64,000 bases of DNA from VRUE01 sp035318745 (GCA_035318745.1 DATHEA010000024.1:62001-126000); one strand, 5' to 3'; positions 31,477 to 39,869 are shown, counted from the stretch's first letter. A program made the numbers and translations. The notes: generated by a model from the letters alone, not told the origin.

Positions 31477-32471
31477 TGGAGGAGTCCTACCCCGAGGAGT
31501 ACGGCCCACGGTGGTCGGACCGGCGCGTCGAGCGAATGCTCGGCGCGCTGGTCTGCGCCGTCGTGGCGCTGCTGTTGGCGATGATCGTCATCGTCTTCGT
31601 CAAAGCGTGGCCGTCGTTCGCACACAACGGCCTTGCCTGGTTTGGCGCCGGCGGCAACGTCGACGACCAGCTCAATGCGATCTTCCTCTCCGGCCAGGCC
31701 GGGGCCGAATACGTCTACACCTTCCATGCCTGGCCGCTGATCTGGAGCACGCTGCTGATCACCGGTGGCGCCGTCGCGATCGCCCTCTTCTCGGCGCTCT
31801 TCGTCGCCGTCTTCATCGTCGAGTTCGCGCCTGAGTGGATGAGCAACATCCTGCAGCCGGTCGTCCGCTTCCTGGCCAGCGTCCCCTCGGTGATCTACGG
31901 CCTGCTCGGCGTCCTGGTCCTGGTCCCCTTCATCGGCAACCACTTGGTCAGCGAGCCGCAGAAGGCCTCGGTCGCCGGAGTGATCTCGCTCAGCGGCTAC
32001 AGCCTGCTCGCCGCGATCACCGTGCTGACCGTGATGATCGCGCCGCTGATGGTCTCGATCTTCTCCGACGGCCTGCGCGCGGTGCGGCCGGGATGGCTCG
32101 AGGGCTCCCTCGCTCTCGGGGTCAACCGCTGGCGCACCACCTGGAAAATCGCCATACGCACCGCCCGACCGGCGATCGTCGCCGGCACGGTGCTGGCGGT
32201 GGCGAGGGCGATCGGCGAGGCGGTGATGCTGGCGATGATCTCGGGCTCGGTCGGCTTCGCCCCCAATCCTGCCGACGGCGCGATCTTCATCTTCGAGCCC
32301 TCGCGGCCGCTTGCGCCGACGATCGTCAAGAACATCGACCAGTTGAGCTCGCCGCCGGCCAACGCGACGCTGTTCGCGATCGCCGCGGTGCTGCTCTTCT
32401 CGGCCGCGCTGCTTTCGCTGACCGGCTGGGCGGCCCGTCGAGCGATGCGCAAATACGGGGCGACGGCCTGA
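31476..32471 (+). CDS. pstC: Phosphate ABC transporter permease PstC
   Basis: 331 residues, about six helices. PstC features: a long first loop (about 40-85, NGLAWFGAGGNVDDQLNAIF), the block RFLASVPSVIYGLLGVLVLV and the EAA-like loop EGSLALGVNRWRTTWKIAIR, then GRAIGE-type AVARAIGEAVMLAMISG. The GTG start overlaps the pstS stop; the gene ends in TGATG with pstA. Forms the channel with PstA. Confidence 0.92.
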   Translation: MEESYPEEYGPRWSDRRVERMLGALVCAVVALLLAMIVIVFVKAWPSFAHNGLAWFGAGGNVDDQLNAIFLSGQAGAEYVYTFHAWPLIWSTLLITGGAVAIALFSALFVAVFIVEFAPEWMSNILQPVVRFLASVPSVIYGLLGVLVLVPFIGNHLVSEPQKASVAGVISLSGYSLLAAITVLTVMIAPLMVSIFSDGLRAVRPGWLEGSLALGVNRWRTTWKIAIRTARPAIVAGTVLAVARAIGEAVMLAMISGSVGFAPNPADGAIFIFEPSRPLAPTIVKNIDQLSSPPANATLFAIAAVLLFSAALLSLTGWAARRAMRKYGATA

Positions 32472-33472
32472 TGGGCGCCCCGGTCGCGACGCCACCCGCC
32501 ACCCCACCGCCGAGTGGGGCCCCGCCGCAGCCCGGCAAGGCGGCCGTCGAGGGCAGCGCCACCTGGCGGCTCACCGATCGCATCGGCCTGGCGATCTGCT
32601 GGGCGCTGGGCCTGCTCTTCTGCGCGATCGCCGTCGCGATCGCCGTCTACCTCTTCCTGCAGGGGATCAAGTACCTGCGCCCGTCGATGCTGGTCACGCC
32701 GGCTTCTGCGGGGTTCACGCAGGGCGAAAGCGGTGGCTTCTCCGATGCCCTCTTCGGCACCATGATCGTCGCCACGATGGGGATCGCGATCGCCCTGCCG
32801 ATCGGCATCGGCATCGCGGTCTGGCTGGTCGAGTACGGCAGGCCCGCCGGCCTCGCCCGGATCACCGAGTCGACGATCGAGGCGATCGCCGGCATCCCCT
32901 CGATCGTCCTGGCGCTGTTCGGCACCGTGATCTTCTCCAGCACGGCGCTGGGGTTTTTGAGCCGCAGCTCGGACGGCATCGTCTTCGGTCGCTCCTTCTT
33001 CGCCGCCTCGACGATGCTCTCGCTGGTCGCCCTGCCGCTCGTCGTCGCCAGCACCCGCGAGGGGCTGAACTCGATCCCCCGCCATGTGCGCGAGGCCTCC
33101 TACGCCGTCGGCAAGACCAAGGCGGCGACGACGCGGCGGATCCTGATCCCCGCCAGCCGGCCGCAGATCGCGACCGGGGCCATGCTCGGCCTGGGCAGGA
33201 TCATCGGCGACACGGCGATCATCGTCGTCCTGCTCGGCGCGACCCAGAACTTCGCCCCGGTCGAAGGCGCCGCCTTCCCGTTCAACTACCTGCGCGGCGC
33301 CGGCACGACGCTGACCAACTTCGTCTACGAGGCATCTCCCACCGGGAACCTCAACCAGCCGCAGAAGGCCTACGCGGCGGCCTTCGTCCTGCTGCTGATG
33401 GTGTTGGCCCTGAACGCGGCCGTCGACGTCGTCCACCGCCGCGCGCGAAAGGTAGGCGCATGGAGTTCGTAA
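32471..33472 (+). CDS. pstA: Phosphate ABC transporter permease PstA
   Basis: 333 residues. A proline-rich cytoplasmic N-terminus (PVATPPATPPPSGAPPQPG) precedes six helices. PstA motifs: AIAGIPSIVLALFGTVIF, EASYAVGKTKAATTRRILIP and GLGRIIGDTAIIVVLLGAT. The ATG at 32471 overlaps the pstC stop. The end overlaps pstB by 13 bases. Confidence 0.92.
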   Translation: MGAPVATPPATPPPSGAPPQPGKAAVEGSATWRLTDRIGLAICWALGLLFCAIAVAIAVYLFLQGIKYLRPSMLVTPASAGFTQGESGGFSDALFGTMIVATMGIAIALPIGIGIAVWLVEYGRPAGLARITESTIEAIAGIPSIVLALFGTVIFSSTALGFLSRSSDGIVFGRSFFAASTMLSLVALPLVVASTREGLNSIPRHVREASYAVGKTKAATTRRILIPASRPQIATGAMLGLGRIIGDTAIIVVLLGATQNFAPVEGAAFPFNYLRGAGTTLTNFVYEASPTGNLNQPQKAYAAAFVLLLMVLALNAAVDVVHRRARKVGAWSS

Positions 33473-34413
33473 AGCCACCCCCGCCGCCGATCCGGCGGCT
33501 GGAGCTCGAGGATCCGAAAGCCGCGCAGCAGATCACCCCGCCCACCAATGGGGACGTGCCGGTGCTAGGGGGTCCATATGGGCACCGGAGCACCGGCACG
33601 TCCCGAGGGCAGGGCGGCTTCACCGGCGCCCGCCGTTCGATCGGCGCCCCGCAGTTCTCGATCCGCCGCATGGAGATCGACGACGTCTCCGTCTCCTACT
33701 CCAACCGCGATGCGGTGAAGTCGGTCTCGCTGCCGGTCCGCCAGGGCGAGGTCCTGTCGATGATCGGCCCGTCGGGCTGCGGCAAGACGACGCTGCTGCG
33801 CTCGCTCAACCGGCTTACCGAGCTGACCAGTACGGCCACCCTGCGTGGCCGCATCCTGCTCGACGACGTCGACATCACCCAGATCGAGCCGACTCTGCTG
33901 CGGCGCCGCGTGACGATGGTCTTCCAGCAGCCCAACCCGTTCCCGATGAGCGTCTTCGACAACATCGCCTACGTTCTGCGCGAGCAGGGCTCGCGGCGCC
34001 GGCGCAAGAAGACGCTCGAGCCCAAGGTCCACAGCGCACTCGACCGGGCGGGTCTCTTCGAGGAGGTCAAGGACGATCTCGACCATCCCGCGCTGAAGCT
34101 CTCCGGCGGCCAGCAGCAGCGGCTCTGCATCGCCCGCGCGCTGGCGGCCGAGCCCGAGGTGCTGCTGCTCGACGAGCCCTGCTCGGCGCTCGACCCGCAG
34201 TCGACCCAGGTGATCGAGGACCTGATCGTGAAGCTGCGCGACGACGTCGCCGTCGTGATCGTCACCCACAATCTGCAGCAGGCCTACCGGATCGCCGACC
34301 ACGTCGCCTTCATGTATCTGGGCGAGCTGGTCGAGTACAACAGCGCGACGGCGCTCTTCGGCTCGCCCCGCGAGCAGCGGACGCAGGAGTACGTGAGCGG
34401 TGCGTTCGGCTAA
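33460..34413 (+). CDS. pstB: Phosphate ABC transporter ATPase PstB with an extended N-terminus
   Basis: 317 residues against about 250 for usual PstB. The core (from about residue 70) has Walker A GPSGCGKT, the PstB-specific LNRLTELT and VFQQPNPFPMSVFDNIAYVL (QQPNPFPMSVFDN), signature LSGGQQQRLCIARAL, Walker B VLLLDEPCSALDP and switch THNLQQA. The first 70 residues are extra: a proline stretch (VKPPPPPIRR) and 18 residues (GDVPVLGGPYGHRSTGTS) encoded by an in-frame copy of palindromic repeat E. Whether the long form is made, or translation starts at the ATG 33670 (MEIDDVSVSY), cannot be decided. Confidence 0.9.
   Translation: MEFVKPPPPPIRRLELEDPKAAQQITPPTNGDVPVLGGPYGHRSTGTSRGQGGFTGARRSIGAPQFSIRRMEIDDVSVSYSNRDAVKSVSLPVRQGEVLSMIGPSGCGKTTLLRSLNRLTELTSTATLRGRILLDDVDITQIEPTLLRRRVTMVFQQPNPFPMSVFDNIAYVLREQGSRRRRKKTLEPKVHSALDRAGLFEEVKDDLDHPALKLSGGQQQRLCIARALAAEPEVLLLDEPCSALDPQSTQVIEDLIVKLRDDVAVVIVTHNLQQAYRIADHVAFMYLGELVEYNSATALFGSPREQRTQEYVSGAFG
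33551..33604. repeat. Palindromic repeat E, copy 1, in frame inside pstB
   Basis: GGGACGTGCCGGTGCT and AGCACCGGCACGTCCC are perfect 16-base arms around an imperfect centre with TCCATATGG. It is 54 bases, exactly 18 codons. Copies 2 and 3 (36810, 44582) are intergenic and perfectly palindromic. Confidence 0.85.
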
Positions 34414-34576
34414 GGGCCACCGCCAGATATCGTGTCTGGGTGTCTTCGCCATCTGCGGGCTGCTGCTCGTCGGCGGGCTAACCGGGTGCTCGACGACCCA
34501 GGAAAAGGCCGCCCAGCAGCAGGCGCGATCCAAGCGCATCCTCGAAGCCCGCGAAAAAAGGAGCCACAAGCGATGA
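34400..34576 (+). CDS. Small lipoprotein in the pst operon
   Basis: 58 residues, easily missed. GTG at 34400 lies inside the end of pstB in another frame. The sequence is a basic start, a hydrophobic core (CLGVFAICGLLLVGGL) and lipobox LTGC, followed by a short charged helix (KAAQQQARSKRILEAREKRS). The stop overlaps the next start (ATGA at 34573-34576), which is strong evidence that it is translated. It would be a membrane-anchored short helix outside the cell, perhaps a partner for PstS or for the phosphoesterase (inference). Confidence 0.65.
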   Translation: MRSAKGHRQISCLGVFAICGLLLVGGLTGCSTTQEKAAQQQARSKRILEAREKRSHKR

Positions 34577-35199
34577 GCTATGAGCCCTGCGAGGAATGCG
34601 GCGCGCCGCTCGACCCGCTGCAGCGCTACTGCGTCGAATGCGCGGCACGGCGCGGCAACGGCGCCAACCCGTCATCTCGTTACTTCGCCGCGATGAGCAA
34701 ACGCGCCCGGCGCCCGTTGGCACGGCCCGCGGCCAAATCCGCGCCCGGCAGCCGCGCGGCAGCGGTCGGCTTCTTCGCCCTGCTGCCGATCGCGGTGGCG
34801 ATCGGCGTGGTCGTCGGCCGCAGCGGCTCCGACGGTGGCGAAAACGAGGCGCTGCTCGAAGCGCTGCGCAACCAGAACGCCGCCGTCGCCTCGACCCCAG
34901 CCGCCGGCGCGGCAACGGCGGCGGCTGGCGCGAAGAAAGGCAAATCCAAGCAGGGCGACGAGGCCGTCACCAAAGGGGACGGCAAGGTGGTCGCCAAGAC
35001 CAGCAACGGCACCGTCCACCAGGTGACCGGTTTCAAACCGAGCACGCAGAAGACCGAAGAAGACACCAAGTTGGTCGAAGGCAACGTCAAGCAGACGGGC
35101 TCGACCTACATCAAGGCGCAGCAGAACCTGCCCGACGTGATCGTCGTCGGTGGGGAACCCGGGTCTGCGCCGGCACCGAGCGGGGGAAGCCAGCCATGA
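34573..35199 (+). CDS. Zinc-ribbon, single-membrane-span protein in the pst operon
   Basis: 208 residues. N-terminal zinc ribbon CEECGAPLDPLQRYCVECAA (two CxxC pairs), a basic segment, one membrane helix (GFFALLPIAVAIGVVVG), then a long low-complexity, Ala/Lys/Thr-rich external part with the phrase NGTVHQVTGFKPSTQKTEED. Such zinc-ribbon plus helix proteins are often regulatory or scaffold components. ATGA overlaps link it to the small lipoprotein upstream and to the coiled-coil gene downstream (35196). No known family was recognised beyond the zinc ribbon. Confidence 0.7.
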   Translation: MSYEPCEECGAPLDPLQRYCVECAARRGNGANPSSRYFAAMSKRARRPLARPAAKSAPGSRAAAVGFFALLPIAVAIGVVVGRSGSDGGENEALLEALRNQNAAVASTPAAGAATAAAGAKKGKSKQGDEAVTKGDGKVVAKTSNGTVHQVTGFKPSTQKTEEDTKLVEGNVKQTGSTYIKAQQNLPDVIVVGGEPGSAPAPSGGSQP

Positions 35200-35429
35200 G
35201 TGCGAAGCCAGAGGAGCGCACCCCTGAGACGAACCCCGATCTGGTCGCCCAGCGTGACCGGTTGCTGGAGAAGTTCACGATCATGCAGGCCGACCTCGGT
35301 GGCGCCTTCTACGAGATGGCGATCCGCGACCACGTGCGGATGGACGTCCTGACGCGCAAGGCCGCCGAGCTGCAGCGGGTCGACGCCGAGCTGCTGGCGG
35401 CAGAGCGGATGCTGGAGCTGCTCGAATGA
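35196..35429 (+). CDS. Short coiled-coil protein in the pst operon
   Basis: 77 residues, almost entirely helical and charged: LVAQRDRLLEKFTIMQADLG, then DHVRMDVLTRKAAELQRVDA and ELLAAERMLELLE. Leucine spacing suits a coiled coil. It overlaps both neighbours by ATGA (35196-35199, 35426-35429). Probable interaction partner of the zinc-ribbon protein; no family recognised. Confidence 0.65.
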   Translation: MSAKPEERTPETNPDLVAQRDRLLEKFTIMQADLGGAFYEMAIRDHVRMDVLTRKAAELQRVDAELLAAERMLELLE

Positions 35430-36790
35430 CGGGCCTGCGCGGACATCTTGACCGGGCTCAAGCCGCCGCCGCGACCCTGACCGGCAAGCGCTTCGGGCTG
35501 CTGGTCGCGTCCTCGGTGGTCGCGACGTCGGCGATCGTCGCCGGCGCGATGACGGGGACCGGCAACAGCGGCGCCCTGGCCGCGCTGCTCGGCCACGGCC
35601 TCGCCAACCGCAGCGCACCGGTGGCCGGCAGCGCACCGGTGGAAAGCTCTCCGCCTGTGGGCTCCGGAGGCGGCAGCGCGCCGGCGCCGGCGGAGGCCGG
35701 CTCGGCGGTGCCGAGCAGCGCCCCCCTCGCCGCGCCTGCCCCTGCTTCTCCTCCTCCCGAAAGCGCCCCGAGCAGCGAACCGCTACCCGCGGCCTCGGCG
35801 GCACCGGAAGCCGGCCGGATCAAGCACGTCTTCGTAATCTCGCTCACCAGTCCCGGCTATGAGGCGGCCTTCGGCGAAACGTCGCAGATGCCATATCTGG
35901 CGACGCAGCTGCGGCCCAAGGGCGAGCTGCTGAGTGGCTACACGCTGCTCGACGCCGCCGGCGTGCCCAACGGCATCGCGGCGGTCAGCGGCCAGCCCCC
36001 GAACGCCTCGACCCAGGCCGATTGCTCGACCTACACCGAATTCCCAGCGAGTGCCAAGGTCGACGCGAACGGCGTCGTCTCCGGGGCGGGCTGCGTCTAC
36101 CCGGTCGAAACGCTGACGATCGCCGACCAGCTTGCCGGCGGCCGCTTCGACTGGCGCGCCTATATGGAGGGGATGGTCGACGAAACCGGCAAGGCGGCGA
36201 ACTGCGTCCACCCCGATGCCGACGCAACCGACGCGCCCCCGCCGGGCGGCTATGCCGCCGCGCAGAACCCGTTCGTCAACTTCCACTCGCTGCTCGACCT
36301 GGGCGATTGCGCGACCAATGACGTCCCGCTCGAACAGCTGCCGGTGGATCTGCGCAAGGCGGAAGGAACCGCTAACTACTCCTACATCGCGCCGACCCCG
36401 TGCGATTCCGGCGTCGCGGGGCAATGCCCGCCCGGCTCGGTCGAAGGCGCGGCCGCCGCCGATGCCTTCCTCGCCAAATGGGTGCCCCAGATCCTCGCCT
36501 CGCCCGCCTACAAGGAAGACGGCCTGCTGATCGTCACCTTCGGTGCCGCCGGCGCGGTCGCCTCAGATACCGCCCCGGCGCCGGCGCCTGCCGACGGTCC
36601 CCTCCATGTCGGGACCCTGCTGGTCTCGCGCTTCGTGCCGCCGGGGTCCACCAAGGCAACCACCCTCGATCCCTACTCGCTGCTGCGCACGACCGAGGAC
36701 CTCTTCGGCCTCGAGCACCTCGGCCTCGCATCCCAAGACAAAATCGCCTCCTTTGCGCCCGAACTGCTGGGAGAGACGAGTGGCGACTAG
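35426..36790 (+). CDS. Exported phosphoesterase-family protein (acid phosphatase/phospholipase C-like)
   Basis: 454 residues. One N-terminal membrane helix or uncleaved signal (GLLVASSVVATSAIVAGAM), a Pro/Ala/Ser linker of about 75 residues, then a phosphoesterase-like alpha/beta domain beginning IKHVFVISLTSPGYEAAFG, with SGYTLLDAAGVPNGIAAVSG, YSYIAPTPCDSG and LLIVTFGAAGA. These match the blocks of the PF04185 type, but the metal-binding residues are altered (VISLTSPGY in place of the usual VIVxENxSF), so activity is uncertain. It is the last gene of the pst transcription unit and plausibly supplies phosphate outside the cell. Confidence 0.68.
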   Translation: MTGLRGHLDRAQAAAATLTGKRFGLLVASSVVATSAIVAGAMTGTGNSGALAALLGHGLANRSAPVAGSAPVESSPPVGSGGGSAPAPAEAGSAVPSSAPLAAPAPASPPPESAPSSEPLPAASAAPEAGRIKHVFVISLTSPGYEAAFGETSQMPYLATQLRPKGELLSGYTLLDAAGVPNGIAAVSGQPPNASTQADCSTYTEFPASAKVDANGVVSGAGCVYPVETLTIADQLAGGRFDWRAYMEGMVDETGKAANCVHPDADATDAPPPGGYAAAQNPFVNFHSLLDLGDCATNDVPLEQLPVDLRKAEGTANYSYIAPTPCDSGVAGQCPPGSVEGAAAADAFLAKWVPQILASPAYKEDGLLIVTFGAAGAVASDTAPAPAPADGPLHVGTLLVSRFVPPGSTKATTLDPYSLLRTTEDLFGLEHLGLASQDKIASFAPELLGETSGD

Positions 36791-36809
36791 CGTGGCTAGG
36801 ACGTGCCTG

Positions 36810-36861
36810 GGACGTGCCGGTGGAGAGAGGTCCATATGGACCTCTCTCCACCGGCACGTCC
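36810..36861. repeat. Palindromic repeat E, copy 2
   Basis: 52-base perfect palindrome centred on CCATATGG: GGACGTGCCGGTGG, AGAGAGGTCCATATGGACC and the mirror arm. A partial duplicate of the end (GGACGTGCC) lies ten bases to the left. It separates the phosphoesterase gene and the Rrf2 gene. Confidence 0.9.
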
Positions 36862-36877
36862 GTAACGGGGGGCTGCG

Positions 36878-37345
36878 ATGATCGGGCCCACGGTCCAGGT
36901 CACGGCGAAAGTCGACTATGCCGTCAGGGCGATGGTCGAGCTGGCCGCGGATGGGGGGTCGGTCAAGGGCGAAGCGATCGCGACTGCGCAGGGAGTGCCG
37001 TTCCGCTTCCTCGAGAACATCCTGCTGGAGTTGCGCCACGCCAGGCTCGTGCGCAGTCAGCGTGGATCGGAGGGCGGCTACCGCTTGGCGCGTCCGGCCG
37101 AGACGATTACGATCGCCGACGTGATCCGCACCGTCGACGGACCGATTGCGAGCATCCGCTCCGAGCGGCCGGACGAGCTCACCTACTCCGGCGCGGCGGC
37201 GTCGCTGCAGGACGTCTGGGTCGCGCTCCGCGCCAACATGCGCGCCGTGCTGGAGTCGGTGACCCTGGCGGACGTGGCCAGGGGCGAGCTGCCCGCCGAG
37301 ATCCTGCGCCTGACGCGGCAGCCCGAGGTCTGGGAGCCGCATTAG
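36878..37345 (+). CDS. Rrf2-family transcriptional regulator, second copy
   Basis: 155 residues. VTAKVDYAVRAMVELAADGG, LENILLELRHARLVRSQRGS and the wing AETITIADVIRTVDGPI. Overall about as similar to the regulator at 23203 as paralogues usually are, and also without cysteines in the iron-sulfur segment. The stop overlaps the presumed start of the chromate transporter, suggesting it controls that gene. Chromate and sulfate are structural analogues, so both Rrf2 proteins may belong to one sulfur-sensing network (inference). Confidence 0.88.
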   Translation: MIGPTVQVTAKVDYAVRAMVELAADGGSVKGEAIATAQGVPFRFLENILLELRHARLVRSQRGSEGGYRLARPAETITIADVIRTVDGPIASIRSERPDELTYSGAAASLQDVWVALRANMRAVLESVTLADVARGELPAEILRLTRQPEVWEPH

Positions 37346-38480
37346 ACCCTCTCTCGTCACGGTCCTGCGCGAGTGGGGACGGATCGGTTGCATCGGCTTC
37401 GGCGGCCCGCCGGCCCACATCGCGCTCTTTCGCGACCTTTGCGTCGTGCGGCGCGGTTGGCTTAGCGCCGAGCAGTTCGAGGACGCGATCGCGGCCACCA
37501 ACCTGTTGCCAGGGCCGGGCTCGACCCAGCTGGCGATCTTCTGCGCCTGGCGCCTTCGCGGGGTGCGGGGAGCGCTTGTCGGGGGAGCCACATTCATCCT
37601 GCCCGGCCTCGTCGCGATCCTGGCCCTCTCGGCGCTCTTCCTCTCCTCGGCGCCGCCGAGCTGGGTGATCGGGGCGGGTGCCGGTGCAGGTGCGGCCGTG
37701 GCGGCGGTCGCGTTGCGGGCGGGCATCGGCCTCCTTCCCTCGAGCTGGGAGCGAGCCAGGCGCACGCACCCGACGCGCTGGGTCCTCTACGGCGTCGCCG
37801 GCATCGCCGCCACCGCCCTGATCGGCGCCTGGCTGGTGCTCGTGCTGCTCGCCTGCGGCCTGATCGAGCTGCTCGTGCGGCGGCCGGGGGCTGCCGGGGG
37901 CGCGGTCGGGAGCTTCGCGCTCGTGCCGCTCGCCACGGCGGGCGCCGGAATCGGCGCGCTTGCCTGGGTCGCCTTCAAGGTCGGCGCGCTCTCCTACGGC
38001 GGCGGCTTCGTGATCGTGCCGCTGATGCAGGCCGACGCGGTCACTCACTACCACTGGATGACCGATGGCCAGTTCCTCAACGCGGTCGCGCTGGGGCAGG
38101 TGACGCCGGGCCCGGTCACCCACACGGTCGCCGTGGTCGGCTACGCCGCGGCGGGGATCTGGGGGGCGCTATTCGCTTCGGTGGTGGCCTTTATGCCCTC
38201 GTTCTCCTTCATCCTGATCGGTGCCGAGCGCTTCGATCGTCTGCGCTCCGACCTCAACGTGCGCGCCTTCCTCGACGGCGCCGGCCCGGCAGCGATCGGC
38301 GCAATCCTAGGCTCGGCGATCCCCCTCGCCCTCGCGCTGGAAGAGCCCTGGCAACTGGCTGTTCTCGCCTTTTCCGCCTTCGTCCTCCTGGCAGTCCGTC
38401 GCGGCGTCGTCACGACTCTCTTGGCTGCTGCCCTGATAGGCGTGGCCATCGTCCTGGCCGGCGGCCCGATCCCCAGCTAG
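37341..38480 (+). CDS. chrA: Chromate transporter ChrA (two-domain)
   Basis: 379 residues with two homologous halves. The first half has the motif FGGPPAHIALFRDLCVVRRG and WLSAEQFEDAIAATNLLPGP; the second has FKVGALSYGGGFVIVPLMQA and LNAVALGQVTPGPVT. ChrA exports chromate by proton antiport. The conserved N-terminal region begins before any ATG, GTG or TTG in this frame: an in-frame stop lies at about 37311 and the first codons offer only ATT at 37341 (overlapping the Rrf2 stop as ATTAG) or CTG at 37365. A later GTG at 37446 would delete the first motif, so I start at the ATT. Confidence 0.82.
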   Translation: MRPSLVTVLREWGRIGCIGFGGPPAHIALFRDLCVVRRGWLSAEQFEDAIAATNLLPGPGSTQLAIFCAWRLRGVRGALVGGATFILPGLVAILALSALFLSSAPPSWVIGAGAGAGAAVAAVALRAGIGLLPSSWERARRTHPTRWVLYGVAGIAATALIGAWLVLVLLACGLIELLVRRPGAAGGAVGSFALVPLATAGAGIGALAWVAFKVGALSYGGGFVIVPLMQADAVTHYHWMTDGQFLNAVALGQVTPGPVTHTVAVVGYAAAGIWGALFASVVAFMPSFSFILIGAERFDRLRSDLNVRAFLDGAGPAAIGAILGSAIPLALALEEPWQLAVLAFSAFVLLAVRRGVVTTLLAAALIGVAIVLAGGPIPS

Positions 38481-38497
38481 CGCACCGGTCTGGACGC

Positions 38498-39136
38498 TCA
38501 GGGCTTCAGTCGGAACGGCGGGTACTGGTCGGTCACCAGCGTGAAGGCGTAGCCGTTGACCCGGTTGCCCCAGCGGATCGTGCCCTCGACGAAGCTGAAG
38601 ATGCCGCGCGGGTAGCGGCCGGTGAAGAGGATCGCGAACCAGGCACCGATCACGGCGAAGAAGGCGCCGAGGTAGAGGAAGGCGAGCACGAAGTAGTGGG
38701 GAATGGCGAGCAGCCACTTGACCAGCGGCAGGCCCCGCTCGAGGCGCTCGACATCCGGGTAGGGGAAGTCCAGATGCACAGCCTGATGCTCGTCGGTCGA
38801 GGGGTATTCGTCGTCCATCAGGAGGAGGTAGACGCCGACGCGGTTGGAGAATCGCGTCAGTTCGAGATTCCAGTCGAACCACCAGCGCGGGTATTTCCTC
38901 CTGAAGAGGATCATCAGGACCGTCGGCACGAAGACGATGCTGCCGGCGGTGACCGCGATGGTGGAGCCATAGTTGCCGATGCTCGAGCCCGGCAGGAGCT
39001 CGAGGACGATCGCAATCGGGATCACCGTGAAGATGCGGAAGAAGCTCGTCAAGCGGTTGAGCTGCCGCTCGGGGTAGTCGACCGAGAACGTGACCGGGTA
39101 CTGGTTCGGGCTGGGTGCCGCGATGCTCGTCTCCAT
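38498..39136 (-). CDS. DUF4389 membrane protein
   Basis: 212 residues with about four hydrophobic segments. The DUF4389 signature appears twice over: YPVTFSVDYPERQLNRLTSF (start), FRRKYPRWWFDWNLELTRFS, NRVGVYLLLMDDEYPSTD and TGRYPRGIFSFVEGTIRWGN. Function unknown; the family is common in actinobacteria. AAAGGGGAG precedes the ATG at 39136. It stands alone, convergent with chrA. Confidence 0.85.
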   Translation of the reverse strand: METSIAAPSPNQYPVTFSVDYPERQLNRLTSFFRIFTVIPIAIVLELLPGSSIGNYGSTIAVTAGSIVFVPTVLMILFRRKYPRWWFDWNLELTRFSNRVGVYLLLMDDEYPSTDEHQAVHLDFPYPDVERLERGLPLVKWLLAIPHYFVLAFLYLGAFFAVIGAWFAILFTGRYPRGIFSFVEGTIRWGNRVNGYAFTLVTDQYPPFRLKP

Positions 39137-39272
39137 GCTTCTCCCCTTTCGCGAGTTGCATGACGATCATCGCTGACGCATCGGCGGAATGCGAGTTTCG
39201 GCACAAAGTCGGCGCGCAACTCTTTGAATCTGCGCACCACACGCGCGTCGGCGCTTCCTAGCGTCGCCGGGT

Positions 39273-39566
39273 GTGATACTTCTTGTCCGAGGCCTAGATG
39301 GTCGTCCTGTCAAACTCGATTGGCATGCCCTGAATCACATTCGGCGGCGCCATCCTCACATGACTGGTTTCCTGTCGGCTGTGGTGCTAACTATCGAACA
39401 TCCCGAGTATCGAGAGCCCGACGCCAAGGTGGGTCGCGAACGGTTGTTCAGGCGGGGTGGCCCAGACCGTTGGATCTGCGTAGTGCTCCAGTTTGCCGGT
39501 GATTTCGATCGTGTAGTCACGGCTTTTTCGCGGTTCCCCGATCCTGGAGGTAAGGGGCGACGATGA
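39273..39566 (+). CDS. Candidate RNase toxin of the BECR/RelE-like fold
   Basis: 97 residues. Short alpha/beta protein with an early RRRHPHM motif and a C-terminal WICVVLQFAGDFDRVVTAF strand pair, resembling the HPE...VITAY pattern of phage-associated BECR nucleases. The catalytic assignment is inference. The start is GTG at 39273 (another GTG two bases earlier is out of frame). The stop overlaps the next gene by ATGA. Pairing with a DUF2283 protein, a known antitoxin-like family, supports a toxin-antitoxin module. Confidence 0.5.
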   Translation: MILLVRGLDGRPVKLDWHALNHIRRRHPHMTGFLSAVVLTIEHPEYREPDAKVGRERLFRRGGPDRWICVVLQFAGDFDRVVTAFSRFPDPGGKGRR

Positions 39567-39856
39567 CCGTTCGAATGGGAAGTCATGCGTTCGACGACGT
39601 CGTCTATGACGCCGTGGGAGACGTCCTGTACATGCATAAGGGGAAGCCGGTTGCGGCGGCAAGAACGCTGGCTTCCGCGGAGGGCCACGCTGTGATGCTC
39701 AACGATGCCGGCGAGATCATCGGCATCACCGTCGTCAACGCGAAATGGCTGGCCGAGCGCGATGGGCGGATCACCGTCTCGATCCCTGAGTCGCGCTCAG
39801 GTCTGGAGTCGCTCGAAACCTCGGCGGAGGACCTTGCTCCCGCGCTTGCCGCGTAG
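39563..39856 (+). CDS. DUF2283 (YuzE-like) protein, candidate antitoxin
   Basis: 97 residues. DUF2283 core: VVYDAVGDVLYMHKGKPVAA then EGHAVMLNDAGEIIGITVVN, two beta-rich repeats of the family. DUF2283 genes are often the second gene of small toxin-antitoxin operons. It is translationally coupled to the preceding nuclease-like gene. The C-terminal tail (SLETSAEDLAPALAA) is probably the toxin-binding part. Confidence 0.65.
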   Translation: MTVRMGSHAFDDVVYDAVGDVLYMHKGKPVAAARTLASAEGHAVMLNDAGEIIGITVVNAKWLAERDGRITVSIPESRSGLESLETSAEDLAPALAA

Positions 39857-39869
39857 CTGCTTCGACTGA

